Below are positions 1-13,915 of a stretch of 64,000 nucleotides of DNA, piece by piece. Made by a program: the position numbers and the translations under genes. The notes beneath the pieces were generated by a model. That model worked only from the letters and a program-made list of their open reading frames with translations, was not told the origin of the DNA and ran no database searches. Every line of letters starts with the position of its first letter. Positions within the stretch are counted from its first letter, which is position 1. The stretch is taken from assembly GCA_022885665.1 (NCBI GenBank), contig JAGQDJ010000030.1:372001-436000 (forward strand), written 5' to 3'. The stretch comes from Triops longicaudatus. Lineage: Eukaryota; Arthropoda; Branchiopoda; Notostraca; Triopsidae.

Positions 1-1762
1 TCGAAGTTAGACGGGAGTCCCAGCGGGAAACGTGCCGAATGTTATTATGACGCTATCCTGAGTACCGGTAGGAGCGAACCGTTACTTGTCTGGCATCGCA
101 GTGAAGGTATACGAAGATGATGGGGTAAAAGGTGGGATAGTGTGGGGTAGACGAAAAGTGTTCTGTGAAGGATTTGATGTGTATGTGTGGCGAGGACTGA
201 GGTTGGAAGACTTGCTATTGTTTGACAAGCCCATCAGATTGGCAGCAGGCGGTCTTCCCGCGGGAATTCGGCGAAGAACGCCAGTAATGGTGAAAATGAA
301 CCAAGATACGGGAAAGAAAGAAGAACGAATACAAGTACAGTCTAACAATCCACAATTATCGGCAACTCATAACGTATTTTGCCGTCCCAATTCCCTCATT
401 GTTCCTGTGCCTACATTGCTCCTATCTCAGCTACTTCTTATGGCGTCCCGCATCGCGTGAATGGCGCCACCTGCTTCCTTCCTCCACGTGGCGTGCGAAG
501 GCACTTAATGTAAATTTTCTAGTGTTATGGATAACAAATCTGTAATCCATGAATTTTATTCGTAATTTTATTAGTATTTTACTTCTATTTATACCTATAT
601 TCTCACTTGCTCAAATATTCTGGACGCATCAGCTGTTTTTTGAAGGCTGTAATGTGTTGCACATGCACAACTGGGGGGCGAAATATAGAAGAAAACTGGT
701 GCGGTTTCGTGTTCTCACTGAAATTCTACGCAACACCACATCGTCTCGTTAAGTCTCGAGAAAAATCCTTGCTGTTCTCTTTCCCATGTGCTGATAGGCA
801 TTTCATTTTTAATCATCGCCTCACGGCAACTCTCAATGCACATTTACGGAACGACAAGAGCTGCCAAGCGAGCTTTCAAACTTGCAACAGGAGCACGACA
901 ACATGTGGAAGCGCCGAATGTCATTAAAATGCTCCAGTTTCTCTCACATATTATTTTGCAGCTTTCTCCTGGCTATGAGCGCCAAATGGCAAAGAAGCAC
1001 ATTGCGTTTTTCAGGTCTGGTTTTCTTCCTACTCGTCTTGTCTCGTCTCTTTACTTAACCCTCACGTGTCTTGAAAAAGAAAATAAGAAAAATGACCGGG
1101 GTTGGCATTCATCACGCCAGATAGCCTAGATCTGCAGCCACGACTTTTCTCACTCGGCTTTCATTAAAACATGAGCTTAAGAGGGCAATACCAGCATTCA
1201 TTTGTCTACCAGTCAACATACACTTTTTGGGTGCCTAACCTGCACCACTCCTACTTAAGCTTCCCTGACGCGCCGCAGATAAGGACCCTATACCATGTGG
1301 TAACCCCATCACCCTAACCGTCTTTTCCCTTTTCGTTTTTTGCACCCAGCAAACTCTCCGATGTTCGACATTAATAGCGGTTTCGATCAAGAGTCTCTCT
1401 CGCTCGCTCTCGTGCTCGGTATAAGTCAAGCCCAAGCAAGCTTGACTAACGACCTCACCACTGACAAAAGATTCTCCGCGGTGGCAGAAAAGGAAAAGGC
1501 AAAGCCGGGAGCTTATGGCGCTGAGGTAGGAGGGAGTGGCCTACTTACCGCCAGAGGGGAAAAAAGGGTTGCCAGTTTGTCTCTAAATGCTAGGGCCATA
1601 TAAACGTCACAGAAAATTGAAGGAAAAAATCGCATTACAGAGAGGACGTTGTTCAATTCCTTTTTTGTTGGTTCATATGCTTGTTATTTAAGTTATTTTT
1701 GTACTTCCTTTGACTGTGTATAACAGTTTTACCGCAATAGACAAAAGCCTACGCGGTCAGTC

Positions 1763-1793
<31 letters not shown>

Positions 1794-2204
1794 GGATAAA
1801 AATATAGCTAATAAGTTACAATTATTCTACCGCTGAAGAAAATCATAGGATATATAAAGAAACTGTCTGAACTGTCCTTTATTCTGAGAAAAACTCAATT
1901 TTCGTTAAGATGCCGATGTTTGAATAAAAATCAGCATTAAAAAACACTTGTTTTTAGATTAAAGAAAAAAAAATCAGTGAAAGCCTAGATAGATTTGAGA
2001 TACACTAAAAATCCGCAAAAATCACGGAATTCTCGAGTTCCGTGATTCCATTTCAGATCTCGAAGGGTTTTAGAAAGTTTTACTCGGATACGAGGAAGCC
2101 AAACACTAGCAACTTTTCTTTACTCGACCCTTCGATCTTACCTGCGGACAATGGAAACGGCCCGCCAAAAAGGGAATAAGAAGGAAAAAGTAAGTTTCTC
2201 TTAC
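1..2204. other. Non-coding stretch downstream of the DIP-like exons
   Basis: This lies 3' of the last recognised exon of the minus-strand Ig gene, so it is expected to hold its C-terminal exon(s) and 3' UTR. I could not identify either. Open frames at 86-460 and 82-348 lie on opposite strands of the same DNA and show no domain. A 29-nt A tract sits at 1763-1791. Nothing else is recognisable. Confidence 0.5.
1763..1791. repeat. 29-nt poly(A) homopolymer
   Basis: An uninterrupted run of about 29 A residues. It could be the tail of an old retro-inserted sequence on the plus strand or simple slippage. No transposon end or target duplication is visible beside it. Confidence 0.9.
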
Positions 2205-5200
2205 GGTAAAGTTTGATGACGCCGTCAGCTTCGCCAAACGGGTTCTTGGCCAAACATTTGTAAGAACCATAATCCTTGCTCGACACCTAACAAAAAGTTA
2301 GAAGACGGATGATAGATATTTCTTCAGAGTGACTCCTCCTACCACCCTGCAAACCCCTCGGGCTACAAACGTACCAGCTTCTGGTACTGCACAAGTCTAA
2401 ACCCGAACCAGACAAACATGCCAGGTTCGGGAGGGTATAAAGGGGTAAGGACAATTTAGGCAGCCATAAAAGGGGGTTTTCATACTTGGAGAATCGTAAG
2501 ACGGAGATGAGTTTTATATGAAGGGGCCGCAGCGCTGGAAACGACACCAGCTGGATTCCATGCTTGCACCGGGTTGACCATACTGCCCATACCCATCGAG
2601 GTAAAACCCGGACCCGTGGTGCCACTAATCGACTCCACTTTGTATTTGGAAGGGTCGTGTAGAACGGTGCCGTCAGATTTACTCCAGTAATGCAGCGCGG
2701 CAGGGTACGATTCCAGAAAGCATTCCAAAGTCACCGAACTACCCAACGGAGCCCCTACAAGTTGATGCGGGACCCAAACGACGGGTGCAACTACAGCAAA
2801 ATGGCGAAAATAGAGACGATTAGGATCTCACACTAAATTATAACCCCTTTCACTCCTCCCACTTCCCCAACCCTCCTCTTACGATTCAAATGAAGCCCAT
2901 AAATCATATACGAAAGGTCAAAAGCTCGTATATATGTCACGCATAGGGGGAGAGCAAAGTACACCATTTGCCAACGATATTGTTGCCATTTATGAATGCC
3001 ACCAAGTGACTAACAAAACAGGGTGACATAAGCTCACACCCCAAAAATGAGGGAAAAAGACTGTTTCGGAACACAAATGGTTTGGTTGTGTAAAAGGCAC
3101 GAAAAAACCTTTGAAATATAATACAACTAAAGATTGAATTTCTGCTTTAAGGTAGATACGCTTTTCGTAGATGGCGTGCCTTTGAGTTAGTAGCCTTGAA
3201 GCAATTTTTTTAACACTTTTTTACGTTTCGTTTCTGTAATATAATTTGTTTAAGTAAACCAAAATAACTATTGTACAGTTATTCAGAGTCAGGTTTGGCT
3301 TTTTCCTTCCTCGTTTTAGCCCTTTTGACACGGATTAGACTTAAGGTCACGTGGTACCCGCGCTTTTTTCTCGCTATTACGTTGTTTGATTTAAACGACG
3401 CATAAACGCGTTGATAAGTTCCGGGGGTTGAACAAATCGAGTTAAGTGCCACTTCGTAAGTAAGGAAAACTGTTGAGGGTTTCATGTGATTAAGGACACT
3501 CCAATATCGCCCCTTTTTGTAGCTCGTTTGCTTTATGGGTTGTTGGACGCTGAATGTGTTAGTTTACGTAAATAAGGTAAGAGAGGGACATAGAAAACGG
3601 TGCGTAATTGCCGCCTGGGCAAATAATGGTGTTTATTCCGCCCATGGATCGTTTCTTTTTATTTGCAGTATTTCAATTACGTTTTATAGTGAGCGTCATT
3701 TGGGTATCGGAGACGGTTGTGCGTAAAGCAGGTATCCAATTTTACGTTTTAATGTGTTTTTACCTTGTAAACACATACTTACACTCGACTGACAAAGCAA
3801 TACGTTTGCTAACGGCGGGTGGAACTCCATTAGACGCGATGCACAGAACCTGTGGGCGACATTTGGCAAAGAAATTATTAGTTTCTGGAAACAGAGTACC
3901 GCAAGCGTTCAAATTTCTCGTGCGTTACGAATTACCACGTAAATACAATCTGGAAAACGGCTTTTAAGATGGTCCTTGTAATATTTAAGACACTATAGCA
4001 ATTCCAAAGCTTTCCATACATTCTTGTTCTTAATGACAACAAAGCCTGGCGTCTTCGAATATTGCGTATAATGTATTAAAGGGCGTTAACCCCGAATTCG
4101 AGATTCGTGTTGCATTTTCTAGATCGCTTCGCAATTCATAGTTCATTACCGAACCGACACTGACGGTGCGTTATTTGAACGCATTTACACTCTCGATAAT
4201 GTTATAACGCGTCAGTTCATAACCTCTAGTGAATATCTTCGATTATCTCCTTTCATGAAAACCATCCACTTTAAATTACACAAGAAAGTGCAACTACATA
4301 CAACTAAAACCATCAGAAATTCATAATCAAGTAGCTACAGTGTCTAAAAACAGATTTTTTTTCTAAACTAACAATGAATTTTCCTCTTCAGATGGCGAAA
4401 AGCTAGCTCGGGCAGAAAGTTGGCGTGTCTTTGCATAATCTTGCAGTTACTTCGTACCATTTCGCGATTCATTGCTCGTATACCGGACTCGCATTACTCT
4501 AAAGTGAACAGTTCGCAAACATAGTCACTTTGCTTGTGCTAGGGAGCCCACATGTGGCGTTTATGCTATGCTCATAGCGTAAGTACATCCTTCATACTCT
4601 GAAAATGTATAAAAACTACCTTACTAAAGACTAATATGTTACTTACGTTTACTGTTTTAAAAGTTTCTTTAAGTTAATTACCTTTAGAGCTTTTAAGCAG
4701 TTCCCTTCAATTATCCTTCAGTTACGTTTATTTTTAGTTCCGAACCAGGTTACGTTACATTTAAAAAAGTCGAGACTATTATGAAAGATCGACTGGCTTA
4801 CATACCGAACCTTGTATTGTGATAAATAATTCAGCAAAAAATAAACGTACCGATCCCATGTCCAGTCGACTCACGCGAGGTAACTCCAACGTTCGGCCTT
4901 CCCATTCGGGGACTACAATCAGAAAAGGCATCAGGAAAGGTTAGGCAAATATCATTTAATCCCCGAATCTCTTTTATGTATAGGATACCAACGAGTGTTC
5001 GGTTGATGTTAATAGCCCTTCCATCTTCTCTTCTCCATCTCACACTCAAAGGTGGTGAACCTGTGGCGTGGCAAGACAAAGTAACGGGGGATCCTTCTCG
5101 CACCGTCACATCTGAACTGCTCAAAGCGTCGTCAATATTCGGAGGAACTATTTGCACCAAGAAAAAGGAGAACAGAGCGATCTCAAATCAAATTTCAATG

Positions 5201-8200
5201 TGACACCATCTCAAAAGGTTCTCATCACCTCTCTCACCTATAAAACCTGAATGCGTCTCCTATTTACACATCTTCTTTCCCATATCTCATTTTCCCACCA
5301 CTTTTATGGCTGGGTTTTATTACAAATTAGAGAAAAGGCCATTCCGTAGTCGTAAATTACCAACCTTGACGCAGCAAGATATCGTATGTCTCGCAGTTAC
5401 AGCCGAATTCCCCAAGATTTATGTCGGTGTGGCTGCGTTTTACATTATATTTCGATTCTCAGTAAACCAAATCGTTTTCTTAAATTATATAAAAAATTCT
5501 CTCAAAGTCTGAAACCTTGAAACAATGGTAATTTCTTAGAAATAAGGACTAAAAAATTGATGCAACAAATTTTAGTCTGTACAGCTTTTGTTGATCACCA
5601 AGCAATGGAAAGAAAAAACGGAGCAACACAATATCCGAACCGGCAAAGAAAAAATGTGAATGGATTCTGGTATTGTCGCCTCATTGCATTTTCCCCTTGC
5701 CGGGTTCTTCAAAAGAAGTTATACCATCGATTTAAGTATTTCCATAAAACCCATGTTCGGCGAAGAAGCGTTAAGAAAAAATGTCTGTAAGCTCTTTTCT
5801 TTCGTACCCTTTATTCAGTTATGCTTTTCTTCCGCGGGCGGGCTCTTGTCCTCATCCACCGAATTGTGGAGGTATAAAGATTCACTTGACCGGTTCGGCT
5901 GCAGTGGACACGTAAAGAAATAATCCTCGACAATTTTGTCACACGCTACGTCCTCCGTTTTCGTTCTACCAGTGCCTCCTTTTGGCTTTCTCTCCCAACC
6001 GATACTTGATTAACCACGACAGAAATGTATTGCCCAGGGAAGCATTCAAACTCAATAGGAGGGCGCAAAAAAGTTTTAAAAAGCCTTCGAGAATAGAAAA
6101 TAAAGAATGTACCATGCAAACTTTTATGCTGCGTCAATGCGTGCGAAATCCGAGGACTTTCAACAGTATTAAAACTTCTAAAAAGTAAAAATAATATTTT
6201 TCTCCCTTTTGTTTACTTTGGGTGGAAATTAAGCGAAAACTGTCAAGGAAAGCAGAACTTCCCTTTCTACCAACTAAATGTCGCGAGAGGAAATAAAAAA
6301 AGCAAATATTTCGCTCTCATTTGCATGTTAAAAGGGTACTTATAAGGACAAGTATGAAAAGTGGAGATGAACCTCTTCGCTGAACGTTTAAGATACATAA
6401 AGAGAGGTCTTTTTCTTGCGTGAAAAAGTAACATGTATAAAGACAAGTTGGGACATGAAATATCACCGAGTGGCTGCGACGGCGACCTTCAACAAGCTTT
6501 CGTCGTCGTCAATTCTGCTTGGGTGATTTTTTTCCTATATCCTTTTCAACAAAGAGGACCCAAAAAGGCAGGAAAGGGACTGCACAATCTAAGAGATAGA
6601 CTTTCGGGATGTATCAGAATGCATATTGTGGGTTGTGTCAAGCATTTTTATGCAGTTCACCCGTAAAGAAATAGTAATGTCCGTAGCAGAAAGGTGCACT
6701 GTAAAGACTTTGTTGCATTGTTTGTGGAATTAGGGGCAAAAACGCGAAAGGTGGTGTGTTTAGTTGGTCAAAGAGAGCGAACGTGCATTTCTGCCATGTA
6801 ATCCAATTCTCTGCTCATTGTTGTCGCCCTTGAAGAGACGTTCACACGTATAGTCCAAAGTGGCTCTCTTAAACGTATATATTTGAAGTGAAACAGTAAT
6901 TTCAATAATCCAGAAAATTTGCTTCCGCAAAATGTTCAAAGCTATCCCGTGGATCCAGAATAAACCTGTTCGAAAGTATTATAAAGTCTATTTTCGTTCT
7001 TTCATAACCTTTTTCGTCAATGGGCTAGGCTTACGAAGGTTTCGAAAATACAAATAAAAAGCGATTCCATTCTCCCGCGCAAAATAGGCTGTTGACATGG
7101 AAGCTGTTTCTCACGCCTCTAATTTCAAGACTGTGAATCCTAGTTTGCAATACGCTTGTTACGTGTTGATCGCAGGAAACAGGTAATCTCAAAGTTTGTT
7201 AAACTAAGAAATTCTCTTGTATTTTCTTCCATAACCTATTCATCAGAAAGTATCTTGTCCACCGTATGGAAAGTTGAGAAATGCCTTATTATACTTAGAG
7301 AAAAAGCACGTAACCTAAGCAGTGCACATTGTCCATACGGCGAAAAGGAAGAAGTTTGCTAGCCGCGAATTTGATTGCGGAACGTAAAGTTTTGGATTCA
7401 ACACTGAGTGAGGCAGCCAAGAAATGAAAATTTCTGAAATAGGTTTCTCCTTCGCGAAGTAGGCCACTCAAGGAAGTAGTTACGACCTGTGTGTTGTTAA
7501 ACTTATCCTCGCTGTAACGTCATGTTCATACTAAACGCTTGAGATAACTTTCAGACTTCTTAAGTCTAACCGTGTTTCGTCTCCAAAACGAGTTTGCTGT
7601 AAAATCTGAGATTTTGTAACACGGTACCAGATGTGGTTTAGATTGTTTAGCCTTTTGACATGCAAAGCTTGTTACAACTCACTACAGATTCCTGTCCCGT
7701 GGCTGAAAACGCATCAACATCAAGCGAGACCGTGTAAATCGAAGGACTTTGTGTACTAGGTTGCTTTACATTGTTTATTCTTATTTTATGATCCCCCTGG
7801 GAAGGCTCACGAGAGAATTGTATATTGCGTTTTCTACTACGACTTTTTTTTTTCCTTCCACATGTCCTTTGACTTCTAGTTTACCGTTGCCCGGCTGTTC
7901 GTCAATGACTTTCCCGGCTCGTCTTTTGATTTTCGGAGCGAGTTGAAGGATTCCCCCGTCTTTTCTCATTGCATTCCGCACGGGATCGTCAGATCCGAGA
8001 CGACTCGTACCGTAGAGCCTCCTTTCTGTAACCTATTTTCTATCCCCTCAACCGTCTTTTCTATCTTCGGAAGGGCAAGTCCATAGTTCCCCGGAATCAA
8101 ATCCAGGTCTTGTCTAACAAATCATCGAATTGTAATCAGAGCTCGGGCCACAAGCTTCTCTAGGAGGATTCCAATTTGTCCCTATCGGGCAGAATTGCCT

Positions 8201-11200
8201 CTCGTATCTTTAAGCTACAATCAAAGCTAATATGCTATAAAACGTGTCAGGTAAGGTTCCATGGCAATTTAATCTTTCGATGGCTGATTATAATTGTAAA
8301 CCGGGATTTATTCTCACGATGTTGGAAATACTGTTCAGGTTTAAATTGCTTGAAGATTTGTTCGAGGTTGTAAAGGAAAACTCAGGGATTTTAGTACACA
8401 CAGTTTGGATTTTAATTTATGAATTTCTAAATTTATGAATTTATAAACTCCGTAGAATTTTCGAGGATTCTAGAAGTATAAAAAAGGCAGCAATTTTCCT
8501 TGTAAGAAGGAAAAATGAAGTTGTGAGCGACATTTCAGCTCGGTATGGGTCGCTAAAATGAACACAACACGAACTTCGTGTTTTAGACTGATATTTTCAG
8601 GGAAGAGAAGAAGAAACTTTTTGTAAGAAATGAAGGAAAGAAAAGGATTCACGGAAGTTTTTGTGTCCCCCAGCTGGCTGCCCTAAGAAAGACACGCCGT
8701 TATGGACGGAGGCGTAGGAATGAGAAAGTCAGATTTCTTTTTATTTGATTTTTTTTCAGTGAAGGTTTGTGCTTAACGCTCGCTACGCCCGTAGTTCTTC
8801 CCTTTTTGCTTTTATTTCATCCCCTTTAGTGCACTAATCTCGGCTTCGGGAGACCAATCTTGTCCCCCGTATAAAAGAACGGATCATTTCTCGAGGATTT
8901 GAGCCTCGACCTCGGATATAAGGTCACCAGAGACGAACAAACTGGCATGTGACGTAGTTACGGTAAAATAGGGGCGTATCACAAATTACCTCGTCCTTAT
9001 CTCTTCATAAAAGGACTTTGTCCAATTAGCCTCCATTGAATTATAAAATAAGCCTAATTTTGAACACCGAGACATCTCACAATGGGGAAAAATCGAAGTA
9101 TATTCTTAGCAAGAGAAATTCGCAAATATCTCAGGTGCGAGTTGCCACTAGCCATTTAGAGAAAACTGGTACTTGATTTATAATCCATTTATGATCAAAA
9201 TCGATATATTTGTTGATACCGATTGAGTACATCTATATAATTTTGATTACAATTCACGCGATCGGATTGGCAGAAGTTGACGAATGATCAGAAAGGTTCT
9301 AAGCTCGACCGAAAGGAAGGTCCGAGACACTTGATTTGACCCACGTGTTCCTGAAGTTCTAGTAGGTGCTAGTTTCAAGATGGCGGAAAGGAAGCTTTCC
9401 AATGTAGGTCATTTTCTAAAGTCATTATAAAGAATCATACAGTAGAACTTCGTGGCTGAAAAAGTGAAAGGATGTTTCGTCCGTTTTCAAAGAGTGATTA
9501 TGGCATTACGGTGAGACTGACCCGTCGCCATTTTTCAAACATGGTGACAATTGACACGTGGCAGATTGGAGTGCAGCATCTTACGTCTAGCGTATTTTAG
9601 ACTGTTTTCCAAGTCTTAGTTATGTTCCTTTGAAAGCAGAGCAAGCCAAAATGAAGAATGTGTATAGAAAATTGCACCATAAAAAGAAAGTATTTTTCTG
9701 TTTTGTTTTTCTGCCGCAGCGTGTTTTGCAATACAGATAGCGTCAAGTCACAACAGGCTCTTCAGCCTCAAACGTTCACAAGAACACTTGTGTCGCTTTG
9801 CGTGCGTTCTGAACGTTTTTCAGGTAATATTCGTTTATAGTTTAATGATTTTACATTCGTAAAGCGTACGATGAGGGCAGACTCGATTAAACATATACCA
9901 GCGTTCTCTTTAGTTCTGGCACAACGCTGAAGAATAATGGAGCCCCCACATATGAAACTTTTAAGTAATTAAAGGTTAAATCCATACACGAGGACAATCG
10001 AACTTTGCACTGGGCTTGTCGTCTTACATGAGAACGTTTGTGTAAATGTCATTTCAGGGTTTGGAAAGCGTCTGTGAGCGATTTGCAAACACGTAACTAA
10101 CGGAAAAAAGTAAAGATGGGTGGTGGGTGGGAGGGTGAAGAGAGTTGAGCGGAAAAGATTTGCAAGTCAAATCACTTTCATGTCACCGCGTTTGAAAGAA
10201 GTTAATAGTGTCGTTCTGCGGCGTCTTTTACTTGGCTGTCAGGGTTCATCCTTCCCCTTTTCCCGCCACGAAAGCAGTATTCTGTCATACGGTTACACTT
10301 TCTGGTTTTTACTAGGCTCTAGTTTCTTCCTACTCGCAAAGCGAACTTGGGCAAAGGCTGTAAACTCAGATCTTTACCAGATTCCTTGAGTTTCCGTCAC
10401 AACGAGCGAGAGAAGAGGCATTGACGGCGCTGTTCTGGGAGGGTAACAAAGGCTTTTGGCGGGAAACCTTGGCGCGATCTCCTTTGTCTTTCTAACTTCC
10501 TTCCAAATTGGGGCGGGTTTCAGCCCGCTGTTTTCCAAAAGGAAACGGCAAGGGTTGTCTGTCTGCGGGAAAGGAATAGGTGGTGAATAAGAAAAAAAAG
10601 GTGGAAATTCCCTTGATGGATATCAGTGTCACCTAAACTTACGGCAGCTTTAGCATGTAATCAAGGACTCGTCAGGAGCGTTTGAAAGGGACGAAAACCG
10701 TTGTCTCGCTGGCTTTCAAGACCCAAAGTTACAGCGAACACCAAGGCTGATACCGATTTACAACCCCCCAATCCCCGCACTATACATTACGTCTTTTCCC
10801 TTAAAACCCGCTATTACCCTTAACCGAAAAGCGTTTCCTTTTTGTTCCCTCACTAGACAGCGCTCGCAGCTGAGCATCAAGACACCCAAAAACTCTGAAA
10901 TAGTAGGCCGTATTCCCTCGCCAAAAATGCGTTTCGCGGGCTGTAAATGCGGCAGAAAGCCGGAAAAATGTCTCTAATAACGAAAAACCTTTTCTTGCTC
11001 GTCAAACTCAAGTTATGGTCTAATACTATTGCATCACAGCTTCCTAACTTTGGTCCTGCAGCGCCATAAGCGTTAAGGAACTCAAATAGCGAATAAACAT
11101 CTTTCAAGAGATCGAGAAAATGTTCCATATTTCAACAAACCTTCTGACAGTAATGTTAACACTACCAAGGCCTATTATTCAGGCTAGAAACACTTGCAAA

Positions 11201-12450
11201 AGGTTCAGAAAAAAATTTAGCATTAGAAAAATATGATAAATTCAGCACTCACCTACAACATTGAGGTATCCAACAACAGATTTGGCATTCACTGTATTTA
11301 GTTGACCTGCGTAGGTGAATGATAACGTATAAGTGTTAGTATCAATTAGTCTTTTCCCAGGAAATGGAGTGGTTTCGTCATTCAAAGCTGTACTTACACA
11401 TATAACCCCCTTTGTCCGCTTCTTGGACGTTGGCAATGTGAAGGGTGAAGCTCCGGTGTTGCTCGTTGGAAATACTGACACGTGGATTTCGTGTGATGAC
11501 GTGGTTCTGCATGGTTAAGATTGCTGGGCTTTCTAAATGAATCCATGCCACCTGGACCATAAAGAGATGAACTCTATTATTAATAAGAAATAATAAAAAT
11601 AAATTATGGCAGTATAGTGTCCGTGGCTTTACGTGAGTACAACACGTGTTCTATGAATGAATAACTTACGAGACGATTAGAACACACTTGTTTGTTTAGC
11701 TTGATCTTCATTTAACATTAAAACGGCTTAATTTACCATGACAGTGCTTAAGGAATCGTGAATACAACCAAGGTAAGGATAACAATAATCAGGATTCGGT
11801 TTCCTAAATTACGTTATTCCATTGTCGGTCTTCCACATGTAAGAAACTTACAAAATGTGCACGCGGTGTTTCCGAAAACAACGAAAGACACTCTATTAAT
11901 GATAGTTTACACTATTCAGATCTTAATCAGCTCGCTGTTATAACTCTTACTTTATTTAACCTTAGTCTCGCTCGTCTCTGAAATTGCTTGAAAAACCTTT
12001 ATGAAGCTATGAATATGTTAGTTGTGTTTATAAGTAACTCCGAGTACGTGCTAACATGCTAGCGTAAGCTTAACAGATCTCCGATAGAGTTATTGACCTT
12101 CGCAGCCATCAGGGCCAAAAAGGTCAATGCGGCTTAATGGTATACATTACGTTCATTATAACCAATTAGACGTGTTGGAAAGGTTCGCTGTAACGAAACT
12201 ATCTTGTATGCATCCCTGTGTATGGTACAGTAATTTCTATTGTGTTAGGTTAAGTTAGGTTTCATTCCGTTCCTCTCGAAATCTGACTTACAACAGTGAG
12301 AAAATACTTTGTAATATAATGGAAAGTTAGATCGAAATTGCCTTACCTTGTATGTTCCCAAATGTTTGATTCTGCAAGTGAATTTGGCTTCTCGGCCTGC
12401 AATGACCGTCAAGTTCACCAAAGGTTCCAATACCGGCGTCGGATCAGGAT
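2205..12450 (-). CDS. DIP: DIP/lachesin-like three-Ig neural adhesion protein (partial, Ig1-Ig3)
   Basis: This encodes a cell-surface immunoglobulin protein of the Dpr-interacting protein/lachesin group, which pairs with Dpr proteins in synaptic partner recognition in arthropods. Eight exons join in phase on the minus strand: 12450-12347, 11551-11398, 11306-11253, 5147-4989, 4912-4851, 3849-3783, 2790-2486 and 2286-2205. Ig1 carries the family signatures NLTVIAGREAKFTC, VAWIHL, ILTMQNHVITRNPRVSI and DKGGYMC. Ig2 carries VVPPNI, EGSPVTLSC, VRWRREDG and LCIASNGVPPAVSKRI. Ig3 carries VPHQLVGAPLGSSVTLEC and YGSYKCLAKNPFGEADG. Two oddities: the Ig2 tyrosine corner reads MGSVLC where the family has MGAYLC, and Ig3 has an extra Gly/Met/Ala-rich loop of roughly 30 residues. 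The first exon enters in phase 1 from an unseen signal-peptide exon. The last recognised exon ends in phase 1 after VIKLY, so C-terminal exon(s) are missing. Family assignment is firm; the subtype is not. Confidence 0.9.
5148..11252 (-). other. 6.1-kb intron of the DIP-like gene
   Basis: This is the interval between the Ig1-ending exon (donor after GTTGTAG, GTGAGT) and the Ig2 exon (acceptor GCAAATAG). I see only short scattered open frames on both strands, none with a domain or consistent splice phases. No nested gene or repeat array was recognised. Confidence 0.7.
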
Positions 12451-13721
12451 CTGACGTTCCCAGTTTAATGAACCACAACGAAAAAAAAAATAGTTTTGAA
12501 TTTGGTATTAAAAGAATCTCTCATTTGAGAAAACCGTGTCTTCACAAGTTGGAAACAATATTCGAAAGACGTTGTGGAAACGTTGTGCAATATCTCATTC
12601 AAGCTGTATATATTACTCAGTCTAGTCTGGCTAATTCTATGAAAACCCTTCGATCCTGAGCAACGGCATTGAGGTGATAAAATATGCTTGTTCCCTTTTC
12701 GCTACTCATTCAAGCTCAGGTGAAAAGGTAATACATTTCTAAAGCTCAGTCGTCCCGCTTTACAAGTCGCTCGTATCACCAAGCTTCGAGAATTAGGATA
12801 TTCGCTAAGACTATTCATTGACTTTTCCTTTACTAAAGAAACTTTCCATTTCAACAACCATCTTAACTATTATGACTTTCTGCTATTCCGTTCATGCTCG
12901 ACTAGCTTACATGCCATATTTTGCATTTTCTAGTAAATCAAAGTTGACCATAAATATTTTAAATATTTTAGAGTACATTTATACAAATATTTATCTTTTT
13001 AATTGAATATTGACAAGAGATAAGCCTTTTATTTATTCAACTGTACGTATCTTAACTTAATAAATTGTACCTGCAGTAATATTGTACTGCCACTTTATTT
13101 ACAAGAGGTAAAATGAAATGAAAGCGTGTAATCGAGGCTGAGGCTGTCAGCAAGCTTCCAGTATCTTCTCTGACGTTCAAAACATAGTTTAACTTGGCAA
13201 GCTTGTAAGAGATAAAAACCACAGCTTGGTATGGGAGGCAGAAAACCCCCCGAGGGAGGTGTACTGGGGCTGGAAGGCCCCAAAATTGGGTCTTCGCTGT
13301 CAGGAGCAAATGTCATCTCTGCAGTAATGGCAAAAGCAGCAAAGAAAATCTACGTCGAATTACTCACAAACGTATGAACGATCACTAAACTAGGTGACAA
13401 ACGGATTTTCTAATTTTAGAAGCCTTAGCACGCCAAAGGAAACCGTTTCCTTATGAAGGTCTCACTTTAATGAAGGGTAATTAACCTCGCTTGTTAAGCG
13501 TTGCTTCGATGGTACACGATCTCAAACGGCAACAAGAATGCCGCTTGGCTAACTGGACCAAGCTTAATCAATCCCGTTATCAGAGTGCTAAATGAGTTTC
13601 ATAAGTAATTTTAGACAGTCGCACCGATCGCAAAACAGTACTCAAATAATGAGTATTGAATCGAAAAAATTTGACCTAACTTTTGTTATGCATTTCCGAT
13701 TTTTTTTCCCGATAGAGGGGT

Positions 13722-13915
13722 GGGACAGTTCGGACAATTTTCGGATTTTTATTTTTCATTTCGCGTGTAGACGGAACAGTCGCATGTAGTACTCTATATA
13801 GTTGTGACGGTGTTTACGGCTATAAAACTTGAAAATGCAAGCTTCAAGAAGACGAAAAACAAGGATAAATGATCGGGAACACTAGAGGCCCTTCCAAGTG
13901 TGCAAATTGTCAGGG
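13722..13915. mobile_element. MITE-like inverted-repeat element, copy 1
   Basis: A 194-bp segment opening GGGACAGTTCGGACA and closing AGTGTGCAAATTGTC. The two ends are imperfect inverted repeats. The 198-bp segment at 22993-23190 has the same ends and the shared internal block ACTAGAGGC.CTTCCA near its right end. There is no coding capacity. Target-site duplication is unclear because G-rich sequence flanks both ends. Inferred to be a non-autonomous DNA transposon family. Confidence 0.6.

Noticed and set aside
82..348. Minus-strand 88-codon frame as the DIP C-terminal exon
   Set aside because: It lacks the hydrophobic tail expected for a GPI-anchored or membrane C terminus, and its splice phase with the exon ending at 2205 could not be shown.
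3535..3726. Plus-strand frame reading CVIAAWANNGV, resembling an Ig F-strand
   Set aside because: The real Ig2 exons (4912-4851 and 3849-3783) are on the minus strand and join in phase. This plus-strand frame has no splice context, so the likeness is chance.
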